A stretch of DNA of 36,848 bases from an uncultured Acidobacteriaceae bacterium (GCA_903828675.1 CAIKND010000196.1:1-36848), one strand, 5' to 3'; positions 6,778 through 16,158 are shown, numbered from the stretch's first letter. The notes: generated from the letters alone by a model not told the origin. Translations and numbers: made by a program.

Positions 6778-8310
6778 GTGAACTCACTCCCGCGCAGGTC
6801 GTTCCTCAAAAGGACGGCGGCAGCTTTTTGCTCGGCGCTGATGCACAACCAATCCGTGGCGCGCGCGCTGGCCGAGTCTGGCCTGCGGCAAAAGCCGAAT
6901 ATCGTGCTCATTCTCAGCGATGATGTGGGCTACGGCGACATCGGGTGTTATGGCGCCAGGCTCCCGCGTACACCGCACATTGACGGCCTGGCCCAATTTG
7001 GGCGGCGGTTTACGGATGCGCATTCCGATGCATCGGTCTGCACGCCTTCCCGCTACGCAATTCTCTCCGGCATGTACGCCTGGCGCAGGGCAGACGCGCG
7101 GATTTTGCCTGGCGATGCTGCGCTGTTGTTTGCCGACCATCAGACAACGCTGCCGTCGGTGCTGAAGCAGGCAGGGTACAAGACCGGCTGCGTGGGCAAG
7201 TGGCACATGGGCCTGGGCCGCGGCGAGATTGATTGGAATGGCGAGATCTCTCCTGGCCCGCGTGAAGTAGGCTTCGACTATTCCTTCATTCTTCCGGCAA
7301 CGGCCGATAGGGTACCCTGCGTCTATCTGGAGAACGGGCACGTAGTCGGCCTGGATGCAAAGGACCCCATCCGCGTTGATTATAAGAAGCTGGTGGGCGA
7401 CGATCCGACTGGTCACGACGAGCCGTACCTGCTGAAGATGAAATTGAGCGACGGGCATGATGGAACCATCGTGGATGGAGTGAGTCGCATCGGCTTCATG
7501 ACTGGCGGCAACAGCGCCCGCTGGGTGGACGAAAAGATGGCGGCAACTCTGGCCGCGAAAGCGACTGCGTTCATTGATGAGAATCACAAGCAACCGTTCT
7601 TTCTCTATTTCGCTACCAGCGACATTCATGTGCCGCGCATGCCGAACGAACGCTTTGCCGACAGAAGCCGCTGCGGCGTTCGTTGCGATGTGATCGAGCA
7701 ACTCGATTGGACCGTGGGACAGGTTCTTGAGGCGCTGCAAAAACACAAGTTGATGGACAATACGCTGATTCTGTTTACCAGCGACAACGGGCCGGTATTG
7801 GACGACGGCTACGCGGACGGAGCGTTGGAAAACCTCAATGGCCACACGCCATCCGGTACCTTCCGAGGCGGTAAATACTCGCTTTATGAAGGCGGTACGC
7901 GAGTGCCGTTTATCGCAACCTGGCGGGGGAATATCTCCGCGGGTGTTTCCGATGCCCCAATCAGCCAGACCGACCTTCTGGCTTCGCTAACAGCGGTGGC
8001 TGGGGTTGTTTTGCCGCAGCCGTCAGCATTCGACAGCCAAAACTTGATGCCAGTGCTACTGGGTCAATCGGAACACGGACGCGATGTCCTGATTGAAGCC
8101 GACGTTTTTCAGCGCACGGCCATCCGGCAAGGGCGCTGGAAGATGCTCGATCTGGACAAGCCAGGAGCTGCGCCGCGCTCAACGGGAACAAACTGCGAGT
8201 TATACGACCTTGTCGCCGATGCGGGCGAGTCGGTTAATGTAGCCGCGCAACATCCTGATGTGGTTGAAGAGCTTTGGGGCAGATTGCAGAAGATTCGCCG
8301 CAAGGGATGA
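6778..8310 (+). CDS. Tat-exported sulfatase (Cys-type, formylglycine-dependent)
   Basis: A type I sulfatase that hydrolyses sulfate esters in the periplasm. Calcium-binding residues lie in the LSDDVGYGD segment (D48, D49). The formylglycine site is C88 in CTPSR, the canonical C-x-P-S-R core, so C88 must be oxidised before activity. A second metal motif FTSDNGPV appears about two thirds along. The N terminus is a Tat signal (PRRSFLK then a hydrophobic stretch ending ARALA). The GTG at 6778 was chosen because GGAGG lies 8 bases upstream and it puts the twin arginines at residues 5-6; ATGs at 6679 and 6757 would add an atypical leader. Substrate is unknown (carbohydrate or other organic sulfate). 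The maturase at 12900 and the sulfate-reduction genes just downstream support a sulfur-scavenging role. Confidence 0.9.
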   Translation: MNSLPRRSFLKRTAAAFCSALMHNQSVARALAESGLRQKPNIVLILSDDVGYGDIGCYGARLPRTPHIDGLAQFGRRFTDAHSDASVCTPSRYAILSGMYAWRRADARILPGDAALLFADHQTTLPSVLKQAGYKTGCVGKWHMGLGRGEIDWNGEISPGPREVGFDYSFILPATADRVPCVYLENGHVVGLDAKDPIRVDYKKLVGDDPTGHDEPYLLKMKLSDGHDGTIVDGVSRIGFMTGGNSARWVDEKMAATLAAKATAFIDENHKQPFFLYFATSDIHVPRMPNERFADRSRCGVRCDVIEQLDWTVGQVLEALQKHKLMDNTLILFTSDNGPVLDDGYADGALENLNGHTPSGTFRGGKYSLYEGGTRVPFIATWRGNISAGVSDAPISQTDLLASLTAVAGVVLPQPSAFDSQNLMPVLLGQSEHGRDVLIEADVFQRTAIRQGRWKMLDLDKPGAAPRSTGTNCELYDLVADAGESVNVAAQHPDVVEELWGRLQKIRRKG

Positions 8311-8374
8311 CAGATAGCCGAATCGCAGCTGCGTATCCCTCAACAAATCAGCGCGGAGAGTCCGCAAGTCCGCA

Positions 8375-8403
8375 TTGTGCCCGCCCTGGAATTTTGCTAC
8401 TAT
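8375..8403 (+). promoter_or_regulatory. Candidate sigma-70-like promoter of the cys operon
   Basis: TTGTGC (8375-8380) and TACTAT (8398-8403) are separated by 17 bases, leaving about 185 bases of leader before cysD. The -35 match is partial. In the leader a 6-bp hairpin (GTCGAA at 8452-8457 with TTCGAC at 8462-8467) is visible. No recognised sulfur riboswitch was seen by eye. Confidence 0.4.
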
Positions 8404-8594
8404 AACAAAACACATGGTCCGTGCTTCCAAAAGCCGCTCTTGTTGTTGCCTGTCGAATATCTTCGACGGGTGTACCTGCTAGTCTCTGATCTCCCAGCAC
8501 AATCGATCAAGAAGACGCACCCGTAGCTGAATCGCCGGGTGGTGTCCCCATTGCGCCGGCCTTCAGCTTCAAACCAAGAAGCCAAGAGGTCCAA

Positions 8595-9551
8595 ATGCCA
8601 GTTGCCGAAAGCGAACGCCACACTTCGCCATTGCAAGTCACTCCCCACGCGCCGCCGCGCTTGAGCCACCTGCGCCTGCTCGAGGCCGAGAGCATTCACA
8701 TTCTTCGCGAAGTTGCCTCGGAGTTTGAGCGGCCGGTGATGCTGTACTCGATCGGCAAGGACTCGTCGGTGATGTTGCGCCTGGCGCAAAAGGCCTTCTA
8801 TCCTGCGCCAATTCCGTTTCCTCTTTTGCATGTGGATACGGGGTTCAAGTTCGCAGAGATGATTGCGTTTCGCGACGAGATGGCCCGCTCAATCGGTGCG
8901 GAACTGCTGGTCTGGCGCAACGAGTCAGCCATTGCCGCCGGGACGAATCCGATTGCGCTGGACACGAAGCGCTGCTGCGGCCTGCTTAAGACGCAGGCGC
9001 TGCTGGATGCGCTGCGCCACTACAATTTCGACGCGGCCTTTGGGGGAGCGCGCCGGGATGAAGAGAAATCGCGCGCCAAGGAACGCATTTACTCTTTCCG
9101 CGACTCGGCTGGGCAGTGGGATCCCAAGAATCAGCGGCCGGAACTCTGGAACTTGTACAACGCCCGCGTACATCCAGGCGAAAGTATCCGCGTCTTTCCG
9201 CTTTCGAACTGGACCGAGATGGATGTGTGGCAGTACATCCACGAAGAAAAGATTCCGGTTGTCGATTTGTATTTCGCAAAGGAGCGCCCAATGTATGTGC
9301 GCGGCGAAGCACTGCTGCCGATTGAGCAGGCCTTTGTGGCGCGACTCGGAGAGAAGCCGCAGATGGTGAAGTCGCGGCTGCGCTCGCTAGGATGCAGCCC
9401 CTGCACCGGCGCGATTCGATCCGATGCGGAGACCATCCCCGCCATTATCGCGGAACTGATTTCCTTCCGCTCATCCGAACGCGCCAACCGCGTGATCGAT
9501 CACGATCAGGAAGGTTCCATGGAGATGAAGAAGCGGGAGGGATACTTCTAA
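8595..9551 (+). CDS. cysD: Sulfate adenylyltransferase subunit 2 (ATP sulfurylase)
   Basis: A 318-residue PP-loop subunit of ATP sulfurylase, which makes adenosine 5'-phosphosulfate (APS) from sulfate and ATP. The PP-loop signature [11 protein letters not shown] is present, as are [28 protein letters not shown] and the C-terminal GCSPCTGAI, all standard for CysD. It is slightly longer than the usual ~302 residues through an N-terminal tail. A purine-rich AAGAGG lies a few bases before the ATG. It abuts cysN with no gap (stop at 9551, ATG at 9552), as expected for subunits made in fixed ratio. Confidence 0.96.
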   Translation: MPVAESERHTSPLQVTPHAPPRLSHLRLLEAESIHILREVASEFERPVMLYSIGKDSSVMLRLAQKAFYPAPIPFPLLHVDTGFKFAEMIAFRDEMARSIGAELLVWRNESAIAAGTNPIALDTKRCCGLLKTQALLDALRHYNFDAAFGGARRDEEKSRAKERIYSFRDSAGQWDPKNQRPELWNLYNARVHPGESIRVFPLSNWTEMDVWQYIHEEKIPVVDLYFAKERPMYVRGEALLPIEQAFVARLGEKPQMVKSRLRSLGCSPCTGAIRSDAETIPAIIAELISFRSSERANRVIDHDQEGSMEMKKREGYF

Positions 9552-11312
9552 ATGTCCGCACTCACCACACCTGCTTTTTCGATCGACGACTTTTTGCAAA
9601 ACGAGCGCGAGAAGGACCTGCTGCGCTTTTCAACCGCCGGCAGTGTGGATGACGGCAAGTCCACGCTCATCGGCCGCCTGCTCTACGACACCCAATCGGT
9701 CTACGAAGACCAGGTTCGCTCGATTGAGGGAAAGGGAACTACCGCCCCTGGGCAGATCGATTTTGCGCTCCTGACAGACGGCCTGAGGGCCGAGCGCGAG
9801 CAGGGCATCACCATTGATGTTGCCTATCGCTACTTCTCGACGGCGCGCCGAAAGTTCATCATCGCGGATACGCCAGGGCACGAGCAGTACACGCGGAACA
9901 TGGCTACCGGCGCGTCGACCGCCGATGCGGCTGTGGTGCTGATTGACGCCAGCAAGGGCGTTCTCATCCAGTCGCGCCGCCATGCTTACATCGCTTCATT
10001 GTTGCGGGTGAAGCACGTTCTTGTCGCCGTAAACAAGATGGACCTGATTGGCTACGACGAAGCGGCCTTCCGCGCGATCAAAGCTGATTTCAGCTCGGTC
10101 CTAGACCAGATTGCAGTGGATACCGGCAGTCCGGTGGAGCGCATCTTCGTTCCTGTCAGCGCGTTGGCCGGCGATAACATCGTTCATCGCTCAGATGTGA
10201 TGCCGTGGTATACGGGACCGTCGCTGCTTGAACTGCTTGAATCGCTGCCGCCTTCGATTGACACGCGCACCGCGCCCTTCCGCTTTCCGGTGCAACGCGT
10301 ACTCCGTCCCGACCACAAATTTCGAGGTTTCGCAGGGCAGATTGCCTCGGGAACCATTCGCCCCGGCGACACGATCACCGTACTGCCCTCTGGTCGCAGC
10401 GCCAAAGTGGGGCGCATTGTGACCTGGGACGGCGACCTGGCAGAAGCCATAGCACCGCTCTCCGTGACACTGGTGCTTGATCGCGAGCTTGATATCAGCC
10501 GCGGCGATCTGATCGTCTCCACAGACAGGCCGGCAACAGTTGCCAAGAATGCGAAAGCCGCGCTGGTGTGGATGGATCAGCGTCCGCTCGAACTCCATCG
10601 GCGATATCTGCTGAAGCACACCAGCCAGACCGCGCCGGTGTTTCTCACATCCATTGAGCACCGAACCGACCCGGCGACACTGGCTCATTCACCCGCCAGC
10701 ACTCTGCACATGAACGACATTGGTGCGGTGACGCTAAATTTCTTGCGCCCCATCGCGCTCGATCAGTACAACGAGAATCGCAGCATCGGCGCATTCATTC
10801 TGGTTGACGCAGAATCGAACAGTACGGTCGCTGCCGGCATGATCACCGCGGTCTCAAGCCTTACCGCAGCGGGCGTTCCTATTCTCGCGGACACGTGGGG
10901 GCCCGTGACCGCAGGCGAAAGGGAGGCTCGCTGGGGGCACCGCGGGGCGGTGGTCGAGATCAGCGGACCTTTGCCGCTGATCGATGCTATCGAGCGTTCG
11001 CTGTTTGCAATCGGCGCGGTTACCAATCGTATTGGAGCCAACGACGATGCCTTTCTGCTTCATCCCACGCTGCTGGAGATCGTTACTACATTGCAGGTGC
11101 AGTCCGGCGTGCTGGCACTGGTTGTCAATGCAAACGACAGCGAAAATCTAGTCGTGCGCGCCGATGGACAAGATCTCACGCTGGATGCGGGCAATGTGGA
11201 CGATGTGGACGATGCGAGCGGTACGAGCGGCGCCGGACGGGCCGTTTCCGCAGTACACAAATTGCTGCATAGCACGGGCATCTTCATCTCTTCAGAGAAG
11301 GCGGGTTTGTGA
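9552..11312 (+). CDS. cysN: Sulfate adenylyltransferase subunit 1 with degenerate APS-kinase-like C-terminal domain
   Basis: A 586-residue GTPase subunit that couples GTP hydrolysis to APS synthesis by CysD. G1 is GSVDDGKSTLIGRLL, G3 is DTPGHEQYTRNM and G4 is NKMDL, followed by EF-Tu-like beta-barrel domains. After about residue 455 an extra ~130 residues align by eye with APS kinase (CysC) as found in CysNC fusions: RWGHRGAVVEISG (460-472) matches the CysC start GHKGAV, and IDAIERSLFAIGA matches its next helix. The P-loop that should lie between, GLSGSGKST-like, is replaced by four residues (PLPL, 473-476) with no lysine. The tail should therefore not bind ATP or make PAPS. This fits the downstream APS-type reductase, which does not need PAPS. 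Confidence 0.93.
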   Translation: MSALTTPAFSIDDFLQNEREKDLLRFSTAGSVDDGKSTLIGRLLYDTQSVYEDQVRSIEGKGTTAPGQIDFALLTDGLRAEREQGITIDVAYRYFSTARRKFIIADTPGHEQYTRNMATGASTADAAVVLIDASKGVLIQSRRHAYIASLLRVKHVLVAVNKMDLIGYDEAAFRAIKADFSSVLDQIAVDTGSPVERIFVPVSALAGDNIVHRSDVMPWYTGPSLLELLESLPPSIDTRTAPFRFPVQRVLRPDHKFRGFAGQIASGTIRPGDTITVLPSGRSAKVGRIVTWDGDLAEAIAPLSVTLVLDRELDISRGDLIVSTDRPATVAKNAKAALVWMDQRPLELHRRYLLKHTSQTAPVFLTSIEHRTDPATLAHSPASTLHMNDIGAVTLNFLRPIALDQYNENRSIGAFILVDAESNSTVAAGMITAVSSLTAAGVPILADTWGPVTAGEREARWGHRGAVVEISGPLPLIDAIERSLFAIGAVTNRIGANDDAFLLHPTLLEIVTTLQVQSGVLALVVNANDSENLVVRADGQDLTLDAGNVDDVDDASGTSGAGRAVSAVHKLLHSTGIFISSEKAGL

Positions 11313-12010
11313 TGAGTACATCGGAGATCAACTCTGAGGTGAATGCCAAACTGGACCATGTGCGCGCCGCGCTTGGGCAGGAAGTCACTGGACTACCGGA
11401 TGTGTGCCTTACCTGCAGCTTCCAGGCCGAAGACGTGCTGCTGACCAAGCTGGCTCTCGAACTCGATCCTCATATCCCGATTCTGTTTCTCGACACGGGC
11501 TATCACTTTGCCGAGACGTATGAATATCGAGATCGCATTGCGCGAGAGTGGCGGCTCAATTTGATCAATCTGCTGCCGGAGAAGACTGTCGCTGAGCAGG
11601 AAGCAGAGCACGGCCTGCTTTATCAATCTGTGCCCGACCGCTGCTGCGGACTGCGCAAGGTGGAACCGCTTTTCAAGGCCGTTGCCAATTATCGCGTCTG
11701 GCTCACTGGGTTGCGTCGGGAGCAGGCAAAAAGCCGTGCGGCGCTTGAGGAATCGACGCTCTTTACACTCCCTGGCGGCAAGCAGGTGCTGAAACTCGCG
11801 CCTTTGGCCGAGTGGACGACCCGCGATGTGTGGTACGCCTGCGAGCAACTCTCAATCCCGCCGCTTTCGCTCTATGAACGCGGATATTCGTCCATCGGCT
11901 GCGAGCCGTGTACCTCGCTCCCCCTCGATCCAAACGATCCGCGCTCAGGCCGGTGGGCCGGCCGCAAGGTCGAGTGCGGCATTCACATTCAAGCCGCGCC
12001 CTCGCAGTAA
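11312..12010 (+). CDS. cysH: APS reductase (iron-sulfur, assimilatory)
   Basis: A ~232-residue CysH-family reductase that converts APS to sulfite with thioredoxin-type electrons. The PP-loop-like core SFQAEDVLLTKLAL and the FLDTGYHFAETY segment are present. The paired cysteines in CCGLRK and the later CEPC provide the four ligands of a [4Fe-4S] cluster, the mark of bacterial APS reductases as opposed to the PAPS reductases of enterobacteria. The catalytic cysteine is in the C-terminal ECGIH. The ATG at 11312 overlaps the cysN stop by one base; a GTG at 11309 is an equally workable start, with AGAAGG about 7 bases before it. Coupled translation with cysN is likely. Confidence 0.93.
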   Translation: MSTSEINSEVNAKLDHVRAALGQEVTGLPDVCLTCSFQAEDVLLTKLALELDPHIPILFLDTGYHFAETYEYRDRIAREWRLNLINLLPEKTVAEQEAEHGLLYQSVPDRCCGLRKVEPLFKAVANYRVWLTGLRREQAKSRAALEESTLFTLPGGKQVLKLAPLAEWTTRDVWYACEQLSIPPLSLYERGYSSIGCEPCTSLPLDPNDPRSGRWAGRKVECGIHIQAAPSQ

Positions 12011-12035
12011 GACGCATTGGAACTGAGGCTACGGG

Positions 12036-12803
12036 ATGCAGTACATTATCGGGTTCGTTATTGCACTCTTTATCGCGCTCACCGGCGTGGGCGCGGGCAC
12101 TGTCACGGTGCCTGTTCTGGTGCTGTTTCTAGGAGTCCCCGCGCCGGAGGCGGTTGGCATCGGACTGATGTTTGCCACGGCTGTGAAATTGATCCTGGTG
12201 CCCTCGCAAATCGTCCGCGGCAACGTGGCGTGGCGCACGCTTGGCTTCATGCTCCTGGGCGGAGCGCCCGGCGTTCTGATTGGATCGCTGTTTTTGAAAC
12301 ACCTGGTTACCACAGGCTCGCAGAATCTGCTGAACGCGTTGCTGGGTGCAATTCTTGTCAGCACTGCAAGCTGGCAAATCGTATTTTCACTGCGTCCTGC
12401 CAGACAGAATCAGGGCACGCGCGATCGGAGTCCGCTGCTCTCATGGCTCATGTTTCCGGTGGGAGCAGAGGTTGGATTCTCCTCTGCCGGCGCAGGCGCA
12501 CTGGGCAGTGCGGCGCTTCTTAGCCTAACGCCTTTAGCGCCCGCGCAGATCGTAGGCACCGACATTGCCTTCGGTTTTGTCGTCTCGCTGCTCGGCAGCG
12601 GTGCGCATTGGTTTTCGCACGCGGCGAGTCAGGAGTTGCTGCTGATGCTCATTGCCGGCGGCGTTTTCGGAGCAATTGCCGGAACGGTGCTGAGCACGCG
12701 CATACCGCGCCGGCCGCTGCGATTCGCCCTCTGGATATGGCTGATGATACTCGGCGGCCAATTCCTTCTGAATAGTTACAAGGTGTGGGCAGTGCCGCAC
12801 TAG
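12036..12803 (+). CDS. TauE/SafE-family sulfur-anion permease
   Basis: A 255-residue integral membrane protein with about eight hydrophobic segments and the TauE/SafE (DUF81) repeat pattern: VIALFIALTGVGAGTVTVP at the N terminus, echoed near the middle by PVGAEVGFSSAGAGALG. The family exports or imports sulfite, sulfonates or other sulfur compounds. It lies 25 bases after cysH, so it is probably the last gene of the cys operon. It could import sulfate for CysDN or export excess sulfite; the direction cannot be read from sequence. No other sulfate transporter is in the window, which makes uptake plausible. The ribosome site is weak. Confidence 0.85.
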   Translation: MQYIIGFVIALFIALTGVGAGTVTVPVLVLFLGVPAPEAVGIGLMFATAVKLILVPSQIVRGNVAWRTLGFMLLGGAPGVLIGSLFLKHLVTTGSQNLLNALLGAILVSTASWQIVFSLRPARQNQGTRDRSPLLSWLMFPVGAEVGFSSAGAGALGSAALLSLTPLAPAQIVGTDIAFGFVVSLLGSGAHWFSHAASQELLLMLIAGGVFGAIAGTVLSTRIPRRPLRFALWIWLMILGGQFLLNSYKVWAVPH

Positions 12804-12899
12804 GGGGGCAAAAGCCCACTCCTGCCTGTCGGCCCGATGCAGAGCCTGCGCGTGGTCATTGCGCATCGTACAATGACTTGGAAGGGATCTTTCTCTGCC

Positions 12900-14111
12900 A
12901 TGGCGATTTTCCAGATCATGACCAAGCCCATTGGGCCCATCTGCAATCTCGATTGCACCTATTGTTATTATCTGGAAAAAGAGAATCTCTACGCCGACAA
13001 AAAGAACTTCAGGATGAAGGATGAATTGCTGGAATCCTATATCCGGCAATACATCCAATCGCAGCAAACACCCATGGTCATGTTTTCGTGGCAGGGCGGC
13101 GAGCCTACGCTGCTGGGCGTTCCGTTCTTTCAGCGCGTGGTGGAACTTCAGGCAAAATACTGTGGAAGCAAGCGCATCGAAAATGCATTCCAGACCAACG
13201 GCACACTGCTCGACGACCAGTGGGGTGAGTTCCTTGCGAGGAACAGCTTTCTCATCGGGATATCGATTGACGGCCCCGAAGATCTGCACGATGCCTACCG
13301 TGTTGACAAGGGCGGCCAGCCTACGCACGCCCGCGTATTGCGCGGACTCGACGTACTTAAACGCCATAAGGTCGAGTTCAACACGCTCACGGTGGTCAAT
13401 CGCAAGACCTCGTACAAGCCGCTCGAGGTCTATAGGTATCTGAAGCAGATTGGCAGCCGGTATCTGCAATTCATTCCGATTGTCGAAGAGATTGCGCCCG
13501 AGCCAGACAGAAATGGATTGCGGTTGCTCAAGCCCTACTCGCCCACTCAGGCCACGGTTTCTGAGTGGTCGGTGGAACCCTTGCAGTACGGGATTTTTTT
13601 GCAGACAATCTTCGACGAGTGGGTGCGCACGGATGTGGCGCGGGTGTTCGTGAACCTCTTCGACGTGGCACTTGAATCGTGGATGGGGATGGACCAGAGC
13701 CTGTGCGTCTTTGCGCGCACCTGCGGTTCAGCCCTGGTGATGGAACACAACGGAGACCTCTATTCGTGCGATCATTTTGTCTATCCAGACAACAGACTCG
13801 GCAATATTCTGGAGCGCCCTCTGGCCACGCTGGCCGGTCTTCCGCAACAGATGCGCTTTGGCAAGGCCAAGGAAGCAGCCCTGCCCAGGTACTGTTTGGA
13901 TTGCGACGTGCGCTTAGCCTGCAATGGAGAATGCCCCAAGCACCGTTTTCTCAAGACCCCCGAGGGCAAGCCGGGCTTGAATTATCTTTGCGCAGGCTAT
14001 AAACACTTTTTTCACCACATCGATCCGTATATGCAGTTCATGGCCAATGAACTGAAGAACGAGCGCCCGCCGGCGAATGTCATGGCGTGGGCTCGCAACC
14101 GCAAGGCATAG
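12900..14111 (+). CDS. Anaerobic sulfatase maturase (radical SAM/SPASM)
   Basis: A 404-residue radical SAM enzyme that oxidises the active-site Cys (or Ser) of sulfatases to formylglycine. The SAM-cluster motif is C15-x3-C19-x2-C22 (CNLDCTYC) close to the N terminus, preceded by the family-typical MTKPIGPI. The C-terminal SPASM region carries further cysteines for two auxiliary clusters (CGSALVMEHNGDLYSCDHF, then YCLDCDVRLACNGECPKHRF). Length fits anSME. The start at 12900 keeps the usual short N terminus; an ATG at 12873 and one at 12837 are also in frame. It lies 96 bases after the permease gene. The obvious client is the Cys-type sulfatase at 6778-8310. Confidence 0.92.
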   Translation: MAIFQIMTKPIGPICNLDCTYCYYLEKENLYADKKNFRMKDELLESYIRQYIQSQQTPMVMFSWQGGEPTLLGVPFFQRVVELQAKYCGSKRIENAFQTNGTLLDDQWGEFLARNSFLIGISIDGPEDLHDAYRVDKGGQPTHARVLRGLDVLKRHKVEFNTLTVVNRKTSYKPLEVYRYLKQIGSRYLQFIPIVEEIAPEPDRNGLRLLKPYSPTQATVSEWSVEPLQYGIFLQTIFDEWVRTDVARVFVNLFDVALESWMGMDQSLCVFARTCGSALVMEHNGDLYSCDHFVYPDNRLGNILERPLATLAGLPQQMRFGKAKEAALPRYCLDCDVRLACNGECPKHRFLKTPEGKPGLNYLCAGYKHFFHHIDPYMQFMANELKNERPPANVMAWARNRKA

Positions 14112-14219
14112 TCTCCCGGGTTTCCGGCGGTCAAAGGCTGATCCGCTGGGAACTCGGCTCTGAGGCGCCTGGATGGCGCATGGTGATGAAATTCCGCAGG
14201 AAATATATATAAACCAGAT

Positions 14220-14304
14220 TGGTGCGAAAGGGGGGACTCGAACCCCCATGGATTGCTCCGCCAGATCCTAAGTCTGGTGCGTCTGCCAATTCCGCCACTT
14301 TCGC
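14220..14304 (-). tRNA. tRNA-Leu (anticodon UAG)
   Basis: Read on the minus strand, a 7-bp acceptor stem (GCGAAAG with CTTTCGC), a long variable arm and an anticodon stem-loop with CTTAGGA between CCAGA and TCTGG give anticodon TAG, reading CUN/CUA leucine codons. The T-loop GTTCGAGTC is standard. The 3' CCA is encoded (14220-14222 on the plus strand), after discriminator A. It stands alone between the maturase and porin genes. Confidence 0.97.
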
Positions 14305-14457
14305 TCGGTGGAAGAGATCTTTATTTAATCATATTACTTGGTCTGAAACCGGCGGCGCCAGTCTCGCGGCACCGGTTTCCTTCCCAGAACATGAGGACTT
14401 TGATTCCCCCTCGAATTTCGATGTTTGCAAGCTGATTCGATTCGCCACCTGCTTGAT

Positions 14458-16158
14458 TTAAGGCAGTATGTAGCGCAGGTTCACAAATTCCATGAACGTG
14501 TGCGCATTCTCCGGCTGATCCAGTGCCACATACCAAGGTGCGCGGGTGACGTAGGAACTCTGCATGATGGCCTGTAGGGCGCCGTTCTTTGGGCTCTGCC
14601 ACAGTGTTGTTGTGCTGGCAAAGGAGGCTTCATGAACAGTGCGATTGTTTGTGTTTGCGCTGCCCACGAAGCCGTAACCTGCATAAGTCGCGGTCTTATT
14701 GCCTGGGTCCAGAGCAAAGCGCCGTTGAAAATACGCAGTGCTGTAATAGCTTGAGATGGTCGTGTGCCTGTTGATTTTCCACTCGAAGCCACCAATGCCC
14801 GACCCGGAGTGAATCAACGCAGTTGCGAATGGGCTGGTCGCGGAGCCCGTTTGCAGAACCACGAAGCCCGGTCCCATTCCGCCGATGTAGCGTCCGCCGC
14901 CATCGCTCCAGTAGCCGAGACCCAGCAGGTGGAACCCCTTGAATAGTTCAAGGAATATGTTGCCTGCGATGCCGCCACCCTCTCGTGCATCGCTTGCCGC
15001 ATTGCCTTTGGTCACCGAGGCGGGCGTGTAGACGCGGGCGGAGGTGAGCAAACCCGCTGCGCCGACGTGCCAATACAGACCGTTGAGCGTGCGGTCGAAG
15101 GTGGTTTTGACAATAAGGTCAGGATGCCGATTCGGCGTAGCGGTAGAGCCGCCGCTGCCTGTGGTTGAATTCACATCGGTTTCCGAGTTGCTAAAAAGTG
15201 TGGGGAATGTTGCGGCGCTGCCGCTGAACTGTTCTGGGTTCTCTACGGAGAGCCCCGCCGCCCAATGGTTTGCCAGGTGGTAGACGAGGCGGAATTGGGC
15301 TTGCCGCGCATAAGTCAGGCCGGCCTGATAGTTGGTGTCGAGGTGAAATGTGTTAAACAGATCCTCAAGAAACGGAGAGAGCGCCTTGCGCGTGGGCGTC
15401 AGCAGCGACCATCCCTGGCCACCGAGGATCTCCCATTTGCCGCGGGCCAGGTTGAGATAGTAGACGCGCATCCGGAGGCTGTTGCTGTTGGTGCTTACAT
15501 AGGCATTTCCCGGCAGGTATCCGTTGAAGTCAGCTTCTGCATATCCATACGCCCTGGTTTTGCCGACAGCTTCGTCCACGCGAATGGCAAAGCGCGAAGC
15601 CTGAGCCGTCATGCGGGTCTCGCTCTGCCCGCCCGGCACGGTATTGCTGTAGGGAATGGATTGAAAGTTCGTGCCCAAGCCACTGCCAACGTCGTTGCTG
15701 CGATAGTAAGTCGTCAGGTCGACCCAACCGCTGGGGGTAAAGGTTGCGGCTCCGATGCGGAAGAATAATTCGCTTGGCTCGCTAATTGCCGTCTCGCCTT
15801 TGGAGGGGACCGCCTGCTCAACGGGAAGACCCGCAGGCGCGCGAAGCGTCTGCACGGCATTCTGCAGCCGGACCGCGTCCCCTGTCGCACTGTTGTTGAA
15901 AGGCGGAGTCGACGCTGCTGGAGTTGCGGACAGTTGTTGGCGAAGCTCTTCTATCTCCTTGCCCTGGCGTTCCATTTCCAGCCCCATCCGGCGCAGCAGT
16001 TCCGCCTGTTCCTGCAACATTTGCCGCGTCTGATGAAGCTCCTGTTTCAGGTCTTCTGCCGGTGCGGCAGGCTCTTGCGCGGCGATGACGCAGGGCATTG
16101 CCCCAGTTGCCAGGCTGGAAATGATCAGCCTGGCAGCAATAGAAGATATGAATTTCAT
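14458..16158 (-). CDS. Outer-membrane porin-like protein (DcaP-like)
   Basis: A 566-residue secreted protein. Residues 1-27 form a signal peptide ending before AQEPAAP. Residues ~35-78 form a coiled coil (QELHQTRQMLQEQAELLRRM and EMERQGKEIEELRQQL), followed by a Pro/Ser/Thr linker. From ~residue 130 the alternating, Gly- and aromatic-rich sequence is typical of a beta-barrel, ending FVNLRYILP with near-terminal aromatic residues. An N-terminal coiled coil plus porin barrel is the DcaP-type trimeric layout; GGQGWSLLTPTRKALSPF resembles a conserved part of that family. DcaP proteins take up small acids and other solutes. No substrate can be inferred. It is a single gene with no operon partner. 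Confidence 0.75.
   Translation of the reverse strand: MKFISSIAARLIISSLATGAMPCVIAAQEPAAPAEDLKQELHQTRQMLQEQAELLRRMGLEMERQGKEIEELRQQLSATPAASTPPFNNSATGDAVRLQNAVQTLRAPAGLPVEQAVPSKGETAISEPSELFFRIGAATFTPSGWVDLTTYYRSNDVGSGLGTNFQSIPYSNTVPGGQSETRMTAQASRFAIRVDEAVGKTRAYGYAEADFNGYLPGNAYVSTNSNSLRMRVYYLNLARGKWEILGGQGWSLLTPTRKALSPFLEDLFNTFHLDTNYQAGLTYARQAQFRLVYHLANHWAAGLSVENPEQFSGSAATFPTLFSNSETDVNSTTGSGGSTATPNRHPDLIVKTTFDRTLNGLYWHVGAAGLLTSARVYTPASVTKGNAASDAREGGGIAGNIFLELFKGFHLLGLGYWSDGGGRYIGGMGPGFVVLQTGSATSPFATALIHSGSGIGGFEWKINRHTTISSYYSTAYFQRRFALDPGNKTATYAGYGFVGSANTNNRTVHEASFASTTTLWQSPKNGALQAIMQSSYVTRAPWYVALDQPENAHTFMEFVNLRYILP

Noticed and set aside
6784..7845. 353-residue ORF antisense to the sulfatase
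   Set aside because: The sulfatase is well supported by motifs; the antisense frame has no family features.
14220..14304. tRNA-Leu as an integration site
   Set aside because: No integrase gene, no duplicated tRNA 3' end and no change in base composition next to it.
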